This document shows, in pieces, positions 7,530 through 13,970 of a stretch of DNA of 14,914 nucleotides. Under the pieces are notes generated by a model. The model did not search any database and was not told where the DNA came from. It saw only the letters and a list, made by a program, of their open reading frames with translations. How positions within the stretch are numbered: position 1 is the stretch's first letter; the number at the start of each line of letters is the position of its first letter. The position numbers were made by a program, and so were the translations under genes. Source of the stretch: Pseudomonadota bacterium (GTDB taxonomy: Bacteria > Pseudomonadota > Alphaproteobacteria > Acetobacterales > Acetobacteraceae); NCBI GenBank assembly GCA_021829055.1, contig JAJZCS010000022.1:1-14914 (forward strand), written 5' to 3'.

Positions 7530-8366
7530 ATGTCGGTTCCTACTACTGCTGCCGAGGCCCGGCTTTCCCATCAGGCAATTGAGCGACTGCGCGGGTTACG
7601 TTCCGAAGGCAGTCACGAAGGTGTGTTTACTTCAGATTTTTCTGTCAGCGAATTCCTTATGGTCCGAGAAGCTGGGTTTGAGCCCCTCGGTCTTGTTGTA
7701 GGATCCTGCATCTATCATGTGGGTGTGCAGTATACATCCTGGAACCGGAATCAGGAAATGACGGTTCTATCTCAGGCGATGTACCATGCGCGTGAACTTG
7801 CCATGACGAGAATGGAAGAAGAAGCTGGCGCTCTGCACGCTGACGGCATCGTTGGCGTGAGGCTCGAAGTCAAACGGATGGAATGGGATAAAGACATCCT
7901 CGAATTTATGGCGATCGGTACTGCAATCGCGCATTCTGCAGGCCATCCGATGTTTAAAGGGCGGGGAGGGAAGCCCTTTACATCTGATCTGTCGGGCCAG
8001 GATTTGTGGTTACTGCTGCAGTCGGGCTATCGCCCACTAGAGATGGTAATGGGATCGTGCGTCTATCACATGGCCCACCAAGGCGTCATGAAATCGCTTG
8101 GCAATATTGGTCGTAACACTGAGATCGAAGTCTTCACTCAGGCCCTGTATGATGCGCGGGAACTTGCGATGGAAAGAATGCAGCGTGAAGCTCATGAGGC
8201 TGGGGCGGAAGGTGTTGTGGGGGTGCAGTTGCACGAGGGTTCGCACAACTGGCAACCTCACGTGATTGAGTTCTTCGCGATCGGCACGGCAGTAACTCCG
8301 GTTGAGGACGTATCGATCCTCCCCGAAAAACTCGTCCCACAGATCGTTCTGCCCGTTAATGATTAA
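7530..8366 (+). CDS. Tandem YbjQ-like (heavy-metal-binding fold) protein
   Basis: A 278-residue protein made of two YbjQ/DUF74-type units in tandem. Unit 1 (about 33-134) runs from FTSDFSVSEFLMV through VVGSCIYHVGVQ to EFMAIGTAIA. Unit 2 (about 150-255) runs from FTSDLSGQDLWLL through VMGSCVYHMAHQ to EFFAIGTAVT. Both contain ARELAMxRM and a GVVGV-like strand. The Cys-x-Tyr-His motif in each unit is a plausible ligand or active site, but metal binding is only a family label. YbjQ proteins are usually single-domain, about 105 residues, and pentameric, so a fused pair is notable. No signal peptide or membrane segment is seen. It is first in the operon; GGGAG lies 11 nt before the ATG and pspA begins 26 nt after the stop. 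Its function is unknown, with an envelope-stress link inferred from pspA. Confidence 0.85.
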   Translation: MSVPTTAAEARLSHQAIERLRGLRSEGSHEGVFTSDFSVSEFLMVREAGFEPLGLVVGSCIYHVGVQYTSWNRNQEMTVLSQAMYHARELAMTRMEEEAGALHADGIVGVRLEVKRMEWDKDILEFMAIGTAIAHSAGHPMFKGRGGKPFTSDLSGQDLWLLLQSGYRPLEMVMGSCVYHMAHQGVMKSLGNIGRNTEIEVFTQALYDARELAMERMQREAHEAGAEGVVGVQLHEGSHNWQPHVIEFFAIGTAVTPVEDVSILPEKLVPQIVLPVND

Positions 8367-8392
8367 CGGGATTCCATCTTCAGGAGCAGATC

Positions 8393-9124
8393 ATGAGCTT
8401 GATGTCCCGTTTTTCAAACCTTGTTGCCGCAAAAGCCAATAAGTTCCTCGACGCTGCTGACGACCCTGATGCTGACTTGGAACTCTCTTATGAAAAAATG
8501 CTAACGAATCTTCAGGAAACAAAACGTCATTTGGCCGACGTTGTTGCTGAGCAGATCACGCTGGAGCACCAGATCTCCGAACATCAGGCGGCAATAGATC
8601 GCCATGATTCCGATGCGCGTATCGCAATGAAAGCGGGGCGCGAAGATCTTGCGCGCACCGCCCTGGCCGACAAGGCCGCGGAGACACATAAGGTCGCCCC
8701 AATTCAGGCCTCCTGCGAGCATGTTGCGCAACAGGCCGATAAGCTCAAAGAATATGAGAAGAAACTGGAGGAAAGAATTGAGCAGTTCCGGACCGAAAAG
8801 GAGACACTAAAAGCGGAACATGACGCTGCCGGTGCAGAGCTAAAAGCTAACCAGGACCTTGCCGGCATAGGTGACGGTCTCGGTAACGTCGAGGAGACTC
8901 TCCAGCACGCTCGTGACAAGACGCATGCGCTCGCCAGTAAGGCTGAAGCCATGGAACGGATGATTGACGACGGTACAATCGCCAAGCCCTTGGACAATCG
9001 CAGCCAGAGCGAGCACGACATTGAGAAACTGCGTGATCAGTCCGATATCGAGGACGAACTGCGGAAATTGCGGGCGGAAGCATCAAAAGGGACGCAGCCT
9101 AAGCCGCCGTCTTCGCCGTCATGA
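8393..9124 (+). CDS. pspA: PspA/IM30-family phage-shock protein
   Basis: A 243-residue member of the PspA/IM30/Vipp1 family, peripheral proteins that bind and remodel stressed inner membrane as large coiled-coil assemblies of the ESCRT-III type. The N-terminal amphipathic helix MSLMSRFSNLVAAKANKFLD is followed by the DDPDADLELSYEKMLTNLQE family region. A long charged coiled coil spans about 30-200 (for example KLKEYEKKLEERIEQFRTEK). The short disordered tail is rich in Pro, Ser and Lys. AGGAG lies 7 nt before the ATG. Classical partners PspBC and PspF are absent from the window; the neighbours are two YbjQ-like proteins and one unknown. The stop overlaps the next start as ATGA, so coupling is likely. 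The family is certain; the inducing signal is unknown. Confidence 0.92.
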   Translation: MSLMSRFSNLVAAKANKFLDAADDPDADLELSYEKMLTNLQETKRHLADVVAEQITLEHQISEHQAAIDRHDSDARIAMKAGREDLARTALADKAAETHKVAPIQASCEHVAQQADKLKEYEKKLEERIEQFRTEKETLKAEHDAAGAELKANQDLAGIGDGLGNVEETLQHARDKTHALASKAEAMERMIDDGTIAKPLDNRSQSEHDIEKLRDQSDIEDELRKLRAEASKGTQPKPPSSPS

Positions 9125-9516
9125 CCAGTGGTGAGGTGATCGACAGCATGGATTTGCACGCGGCCTTTATGCGCCGCGCAGTCGCTGATCAAGCGGCTTT
9201 CATTGAAGCGCTTGCCGCGCGTCTGGAGCAGGCGCTGCCTGGCCTTGTACGGATCGAGCGAAAGCGGGATGGATTGTTTAGCAAAGTAGCTCATGTTCGT
9301 GCGATTTGTATCGACACTGGTGACACCCAATATGTATTGGAGCAGGATCAGGGCAGCTTGCGTGCTATGTGCACGCACGCCGCCCATGGCGTCATTCTTA
9401 AGCGGGAGACCCTTACCATTCAGCAATTTCTTGACGCATTAAGCAATACTCTTGGCAAGCTGTCCGCGGATGCCGAGGGCGCACATCGTGTGCTGCACGA
9501 TTTTTTGATGTCATAG
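9121..9516 (+). CDS. Conserved-looking protein of unknown function in the pspA operon
   Basis: I do not recognise this 131-residue protein with confidence. It opens with an amphipathic helix (AAFMRRAVADQAAFIEALAA), continues with alternating strands around LPGLVRIERKRDGLFSK, VRAICIDTGDTQYVLEQDQG and HGVILKRETL, and ends in helices (IQQFLDALSNTLGKLSADAE). This suggests a compact alpha/beta fold without signal peptide or membrane segment. The start at 9121 overlaps the pspA stop as ATGA; an internal ATG at 9148 is an alternative. It ends 12 nt before the next gene. The tight placement argues for a job tied to PspA, perhaps as an adaptor. It might belong to the small PspA-associated proteins seen beside pspA in other bacteria, but I cannot confirm that. 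Confidence 0.8.
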   Translation: MTSGEVIDSMDLHAAFMRRAVADQAAFIEALAARLEQALPGLVRIERKRDGLFSKVAHVRAICIDTGDTQYVLEQDQGSLRAMCTHAAHGVILKRETLTIQQFLDALSNTLGKLSADAEGAHRVLHDFLMS

Positions 9517-9528
9517 AGAAGCCAACTC

Positions 9529-10458
9529 GTGTCCTTCAAGGATCTCTTTAAAGGCTTGGCCCGAATGGCTGCTGCTGGGACCGTTAACGATCCAGCAGAA
9601 ATTGCGCGACAGAATGCGCGGAGCTGCGAATGGCAAAACGCATTGCAACACAATGTGGTCCCAGGTTTCGTTTCGGAACGATTGCGTCAAACTGCGGTAG
9701 GCCGATTACCTTGGATTTCTACCGCTTCGCCAGCTGATTTACTGACGCTCCGTACCCACGGCATCACGACACTCGGTATGGTTGCGGGCAACTGTTGGTT
9801 TCACTTCGGTTATTCATGGACGGAAGGGCATCGGGACGGATGGCGTACAGCAATTGCACGTATGCAGCACGAGGCCGCGCTGATGGGGGCGGATGCGGTG
9901 GTGGAAGTGCGATTGAATACGCGGCGGCTCAACGACGGAAGCGACCACGATTCAATGGACTATAGTGCAGTTGGAGTGGCTGTAACGATCGCAGGATTTC
10001 CAAAAGTTCACGCACCTGTCATCGCCACTGTGTCGCAGCTTGAATTTGCCAGATTGTTGGAAGTCGGTATCCTGCCCGTTGGGCTCGCAGTGGGCGCTTG
10101 CTATGAGTGGATGGCTGACCCCTATGGTTGGGCTGATGTGCAACAGGCGTATTTCAACCAGGAACTCGAGGTCCTGGCCGGGTTTCAGAGGCGTGTCCGC
10201 CAGTCAGCTTTGTCTGCAATGACGGACGATGCTCACCGCCAGCAAGGGAGTGGGGTACTCGGCCGCGTCCAGTTCACTGAAATGTTCCGCGAACAAGGCG
10301 GTCAGGATGGGCCGACCCAATATTTGTGTCGCCATATTGCCTTTGGGACCGTGGTCCAACATCGCAGCCATGACCACGTAAGCATAAAGCCGCGCGCAGT
10401 GCTGCTGACAAGGGTGAGCAAGTCAAAATCGCTTGAAGCTTCGGAATCGGTCATCTAG
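9529..10458 (+). CDS. Divergent tandem YbjQ-like protein
   Basis: A 309-residue protein, a distant paralogue of the first gene of the operon. After an N-terminal extension (MSFKDLFKGLARMAAAGTVN...) it carries two YbjQ-like units. Unit 1 is at about 64-154: TLGMVAGNCWFHFGYSW, then ARMQHEAALMGADAVVEVRL and YSAVGVAVTI. Unit 2 is at about 164-277: PVGLAVGACYEWMAD, ending CRHIAFGTVV. The Cys-x-Tyr-His of the first paralogue is altered (NCWFH, ACYEW), so any metal or ligand site has changed or been lost. The start is GTG at 9529 with AGAGAAG upstream; the first ATG is 12 codons in. Its TAG stop coincides with the CTAG target of the adjoining short mobile element, whose duplication left the stop intact. 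Confidence 0.8.
   Translation: MSFKDLFKGLARMAAAGTVNDPAEIARQNARSCEWQNALQHNVVPGFVSERLRQTAVGRLPWISTASPADLLTLRTHGITTLGMVAGNCWFHFGYSWTEGHRDGWRTAIARMQHEAALMGADAVVEVRLNTRRLNDGSDHDSMDYSAVGVAVTIAGFPKVHAPVIATVSQLEFARLLEVGILPVGLAVGACYEWMADPYGWADVQQAYFNQELEVLAGFQRRVRQSALSAMTDDAHRQQGSGVLGRVQFTEMFREQGGQDGPTQYLCRHIAFGTVVQHRSHDHVSIKPRAVLLTRVSKSKSLEASESVI
10455..10458. repeat. Target-site duplication CTAG, left copy
   Basis: CTAG directly precedes the left inverted repeat and recurs at 10748-10751 directly after the right one. It includes the TAG stop of the upstream YbjQ-like gene. Confidence 0.7.
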
Positions 10459-10747
10459 GTGTTTGATCCCGGACTTTGATGGTGCGATCCATTCTCACGC
10501 ATGGAGGGAAGCGCGATGGGCCAAATTCTTCATGGCAGCGCCACAACGACAGCGGCGGTCCGTCGAGCGATACCACCATGCTCGACATGAGCGGCTCGAA
10601 CGTCACCTCAACGACGTCATTGATGCGTCTCATTTGATGAAAGACCCTCAAAGGTCTCACGCTATACGAGTCCATCGTTAAACCCCGGGCAAATGAACCA
10701 GAACAATTCACGCTAAACCCAATCCAGCAAATGCCGAAACTAAACAC
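10459..10747 (+). mobile_element. MITE-like internally deleted IS701-type element
   Basis: A 289-bp element with terminal inverted repeats: left GTGTTTGATCCCGGACTTTG, right GTGTTTAGTTTCGGCATTTG, 17 of 24 positions matching over the first 24 bp. It is flanked by the direct repeat CTAG (10455-10458 and 10748-10751). The first about 110 bp match the transposase-side end of the remnant at 5720-5833 at about 93%, including the transposase ATG (10532) and a few codons. The rest of the transposase is missing, leaving 175 bp that lead to the other end. It cannot move itself but could be mobilised by a full copy elsewhere. Confidence 0.8.
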
Positions 10748-10751
10748 CTAG
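10748..10751. repeat. Target-site duplication CTAG, right copy
   Basis: Right-hand copy of the 4-bp direct repeat flanking the MITE-like element. Confidence 0.7.
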
Positions 10752-11266
10752 AGTCTGATTGGTTCAGGTTTGTCATCCAGGGCGGTCGGTCTGGTTCGTT
10801 GCGTAGGTCAACCAGGACCAGGAAGGCCTTGGCATTCTCCGACCGGCTTTACCTCCAGCAAAGAGCTTGAAACGCTCAGTCGCCGATCCGGGAATCCCTC
10901 GATTCCACCGAAACCAATCAGGCTCTAAAACGACCGCCAGGCAATTTGTGCAGAGCTCGTGAGCGTACATCAGTGCTCTTGAACGTAATTAAAGCTCCTG
11001 AGTCCACCGGGCAATTAGCCAGTCGCGCCTGCCCACTCTCAGAGCGGTCCCAGAAGCCTCGCGCAATCTCATCCGAAACTCGTTTCATGGCGACACAACG
11101 CCTCATGACGAGTTCGAGCAAACGCCGCACGAAGCCGCGGGCAACATCAGCGGGCCATTCTCAGTCCACGCGGATTTTCCGCGCGCTAGAACAGCGGCTA
11201 GGCATTGACCAGAGTTCTTCAACTATATGCCAACTTCGTGAGAATGGGTCTGAAGGTGAGGGCACC
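10752..11266. other. Unassigned region before the ubiTUV operon
   Basis: About 515 bp with no gene I can support. Short frames on both strands (for example minus 10918-11130 and plus 10946-11275) lack family resemblance and plausible starts. It may be decayed coding or mobile DNA. No tRNA, terminator or repeat was recognised. The region ends at the FNR-type box. Confidence 0.4.
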
Positions 11267-11280
11267 TTGATTTAGATCAA
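11267..11280 (+). promoter_or_regulatory. FNR-type binding site upstream of ubiTUV
   Basis: TTGATTTAGATCAA has both perfect half-sites of the FNR consensus TTGAT-N4-ATCAA. It ends 72 bp before the preferred ubiT start. This fits activation under low oxygen by an FNR/Anr/FnrL-type regulator, in keeping with a pathway that works without O2. No strong -10 is obvious; GATACT at 11309-11314 is a weak candidate, and its spacing to the box is not the canonical -41.5. Confidence 0.75.
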
Positions 11281-11352
11281 AGCACACCCGCTTCTCGCAT
11301 GTTGAGACGATACTCTTGTCAGATCGGCACGAATCAAAAGAGAGGGAAGTTG

Positions 11353-12024
11353 ATGGCGGAGAGGGAACTCCCAGTCATGCTCGCGAGCAACATCCTGGGT
11401 TTCTTCCCCATGGTGGCGTTACGGCCCGTCTTAGCTATGCTTATACGTCGGCTGGAGCGGACGTATCCGCAGTTGTTCGAAGCCCTTGCAGGCCACGAAC
11501 CTTGTGCGATCGGCATAGAACCAACCGATTTGGACTATCGTTTCATTATTCGGTTCGGCGGAAAACCGGCATCACTTCTGCCGGTACCGACGTTCGACGA
11601 GTCTCTGAACGCTCGCGTGAGAGGTGATTTGGCAACCTTGCTAGGATTACTGGATGGTTGTCTCGATAGCGACTCCCTTTTCTTTTCTCGGGATCTTACC
11701 GTTACCGGAGATATGGGAGCCATTGTAAATCTTCGGAATATCATCGAGCGCGAGGCGTTGGACATTTTTGAAGTGGTTGCAAGGATGTTTGGACCCGTAC
11801 GCACTCCCGTTCGGGTTGCCGCTCTGATACTAGAACGTCGGTTGAGGAAAGTAAGACGATACATAATTGGCAAGCATGAGATCTTGCATGCCAGACGGCA
11901 GGAGACGAATTCGTCGACTGCTTATTATGACAAACTGACTGCCGAGTTGCGGGCAACGAATGAGCGAGTGGCCAAGCTTGAAGTGCAAGCCAGACGTCGA
12001 AACCGAATTGCTGGAGTAACATGA
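11353..12024 (+). CDS. ubiT: Anaerobic ubiquinone biosynthesis accessory factor UbiT (SCP2 domain)
   Basis: UbiT is the SCP2-domain lipid carrier of the O2-independent ubiquinone pathway, thought to present the prenylated intermediate to UbiUV. The SCP2-like core covers about residues 20-135; the stretch SLFFSRDLTVTGDMGAIVNL followed by RNIIEREA is the best family match. The frame is open from ATG 11299, but that codon has no ribosome site and lies only 18 bp after the FNR box, so I chose ATG 11353, preceded by AGAGGGAAG. The resulting 223 residues exceed E. coli UbiT (about 174) by a charged helical tail (LRKVRRYIIGKHEILHARRQ and beyond), perhaps a coiled coil. The stop overlaps ubiU as ATGA. 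Identification rests on weak SCP2 similarity plus the decisive ubiUV context. Confidence 0.85.
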   Translation: MAERELPVMLASNILGFFPMVALRPVLAMLIRRLERTYPQLFEALAGHEPCAIGIEPTDLDYRFIIRFGGKPASLLPVPTFDESLNARVRGDLATLLGLLDGCLDSDSLFFSRDLTVTGDMGAIVNLRNIIEREALDIFEVVARMFGPVRTPVRVAALILERRLRKVRRYIIGKHEILHARRQETNSSTAYYDKLTAELRATNERVAKLEVQARRRNRIAGVT

Positions 12025-13016
12025 CGCGTTATCTGGAACTGGTATGCCCTGCAGGAAATCCTGCAGCGCTACGTGTTGCTGTTGATGCTGGTGCCAACAG
12101 CGTCTATTGTGGCTTTCGCGACTGTACCAATGCCCGTAACTATCCCGGTCTAAATTTCGATCGACAGGAACTGCGTGCTGGCATTACGTACGCGCACGCC
12201 CGCGGATGCCGCGTCTTCGTCGCGGTGAATACATTTCCACGTGCGGGCAAAATTGAGACGTGGCATCGCGCAATTGATGACGCGGCTGCGTGCGGTGCTG
12301 ATGCAGTGATACTTGCTGACCTTGGTCTGCTTGATTACGCCATGCGTCAGCATCCAAAACTACGCCGGCATCTCTCGGTGCAAGCCGCAGCCGCCAGTGC
12401 GCTTAGCATCCGCTTCTACATGGAAAAATTTGAGGTAAGTCGCGTCGTTTTGCCGCGCGTGTTGGCCGTACACGAGGTGTCAAATCTTATTGGGCAGACG
12501 GGCGTTGAGGCCGAAGTTTTCGCGTTTGGCAGCCTTGGAACCATGGTCGAAGGGCGTTGCTTTCTGTCATCCTATATGACTGGCCGTTCGCCAAGTAGCG
12601 ACGGTGTCTGTGCTCCCGCTGAATGTGTTTCGTATCGCGAGGAAGGCGGAGGTCTTCTTTCGTGTCTCGGCGACGTTATGATCAACTGCTTCGGAACTGA
12701 CGAGCCAGCGGCCTACCCAACGCCATGTAAAGGGCGATTCCTGGTGCGAGAGCGTCCACGCTATATATTTGAAGAGCCTACAGGGCTCAATGTCATTCCT
12801 CTTTTGTCTGATCTTAAGGCGTCAGGCGTAACAGCACTGAAAATTGAAGGCCGCCAACGCGGGCGTAACTATGTTGCGACTGTTGTCTCTGCGTTTCGCG
12901 GTATCCTCGACGCTCTCGCGGAGGGCAGGGCGCCGGCGGGAACGCCAGATGTATTGCGAACTGTCGCGGAGGGACAGCGTGAAACATTTGGCGCTTACGC
13001 GAAGGGATGGCGATGA
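12021..13016 (+). CDS. ubiU: O2-independent ubiquinone hydroxylase subunit UbiU (U32 family)
   Basis: UbiU and UbiV form a heterodimer, each with a 4Fe-4S cluster, that hydroxylates the ubiquinone ring without oxygen, using prephenate as oxygen donor in E. coli. This 331-residue protein belongs to the peptidase-U32 family: ELVCPAGNPAALRVAVDAGA at the N-terminus, YCGFRDCTNARN, and the signature EVFAFGSLGTMVEGRC. Candidate cluster ligands are Cys180, Cys197, Cys202 and Cys236 (EGRC, GVCAPAEC, TPCKGRF), in the order seen in UbiU. The C-terminal part has SGVTALKIEGRQRG, typical of U32 proteins. It has no signal peptide and is not a true peptidase. ATGA overlaps tie it to ubiT and ubiV, so the three are co-translated. 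Lookalikes RlhA and TrhP are unlikely because of the operon. Confidence 0.93.
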   Translation: MTRYLELVCPAGNPAALRVAVDAGANSVYCGFRDCTNARNYPGLNFDRQELRAGITYAHARGCRVFVAVNTFPRAGKIETWHRAIDDAAACGADAVILADLGLLDYAMRQHPKLRRHLSVQAAAASALSIRFYMEKFEVSRVVLPRVLAVHEVSNLIGQTGVEAEVFAFGSLGTMVEGRCFLSSYMTGRSPSSDGVCAPAECVSYREEGGGLLSCLGDVMINCFGTDEPAAYPTPCKGRFLVRERPRYIFEEPTGLNVIPLLSDLKASGVTALKIEGRQRGRNYVATVVSAFRGILDALAEGRAPAGTPDVLRTVAEGQRETFGAYAKGWR

Positions 13017-13912
13017 GTAAACTTACGTTAGGACCAGTACAGTTTCATTGGTCTGCTGCACAACGCCTAGATTTTTATGCGCGAATGGCTGACGAATCGC
13101 CAATCAGCTGTGCCTACCTCGGCGAGGTAGTGTGCAGCAAGCGTCTCCCGTGGTTCGAGAAAGATCTGACGATCATAGCAGAGCGCCTGCAGCGAGCTGG
13201 AAAACAGGTCGTGTTTTCGACGCCGGCGTTGATCACGACAGACCGTGAAGTGTCTATGATTGCGTCGATCTGCCACGCGGTAGAGCTGATCGAAGTCAAT
13301 GACATCGCCTGCATATCTCTTCTGAACGGGAAAGAATTCGTTTCCGGCCCGTTAATAAACGCGTTTAATGAGGGCACGCTTGACGTGCTTATCGGAATGG
13401 GCGCGGTGCGAATCAATGCTCCAATCGAACTGTCTGCGTCAGCAATTATAACATTGGCTTCAAAAAGTAAAATTGAAATAGAGGTTTTTGCATTTGGGCG
13501 CCAACCGCTTGCGATTTCGCAGAGGTGTTATCATGCGCGTGCCCATGACTTACACAAGGATAATTGTCAATTCGTGTGCGGTGAAGATTTGGACGGCATG
13601 GAAATAGCCCAGCTCAACGGACGCCCGCTACTAACGATTAACGGTACGCAGACGCTGTCATATGGGCATGTGACGCTTCTAAGTGATCTTGCCAACCTCC
13701 AAGCTAACGGAGTAACACATTTTCGTCTGTCACCACACGCGCTTGATATGGTTGAAATCGCATCAGTGTATCGTGCAGTACTTGATGGCGCTCTTGATGC
13801 CGAAGAAGGACTTGTAAAACTGCGCAAAAGTACAGCGCCCATTCCCTTTATCAACGGCTATTTACATGGACGCGCTGGTATGGAGTGGTTAACGAATCCC
13901 ACAAACGAGTAG
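13013..13912 (+). CDS. ubiV: O2-independent ubiquinone hydroxylase subunit UbiV (U32 family)
   Basis: UbiV is the partner of UbiU in O2-independent ring hydroxylation. Counting from ATG 13013 the protein has 299 residues. The four Cys expected for its 4Fe-4S cluster are present: Cys41 in YLGEVVCSKR, and Cys172, Cys185 and Cys189 in a C-x12-C-x3-C array (QRCYHARAH, DNCQFVC), matching E. coli UbiV spacing. VFAFGRQPLAISQRC is the UbiV form of the U32 signature. I prefer 13013 over an ATG at 13007 because it makes the ATGA overlap with ubiU and puts AAGGG 6 nt upstream, whereas AAGGG would touch the earlier ATG. Another gene in the same direction begins 58 bp after the stop. Confidence 0.94.
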   Translation: MSKLTLGPVQFHWSAAQRLDFYARMADESPISCAYLGEVVCSKRLPWFEKDLTIIAERLQRAGKQVVFSTPALITTDREVSMIASICHAVELIEVNDIACISLLNGKEFVSGPLINAFNEGTLDVLIGMGAVRINAPIELSASAIITLASKSKIEIEVFAFGRQPLAISQRCYHARAHDLHKDNCQFVCGEDLDGMEIAQLNGRPLLTINGTQTLSYGHVTLLSDLANLQANGVTHFRLSPHALDMVEIASVYRAVLDGALDAEEGLVKLRKSTAPIPFINGYLHGRAGMEWLTNPTNE

Positions 13913-13970
13913 AATTTGTTTCTTAATAAGTACCGACACGGCATTAGCCTTTGAATGTGGAGTATTGAGG

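Noticed and set aside
11299..11352. Upstream ATG at 11299 as the ubiT start
   Set aside because: It has no ribosome site and lies too close to the FNR box; the extra 18 residues do not look like the family, while ATG 11353 has AGAGGGAAG upstream.
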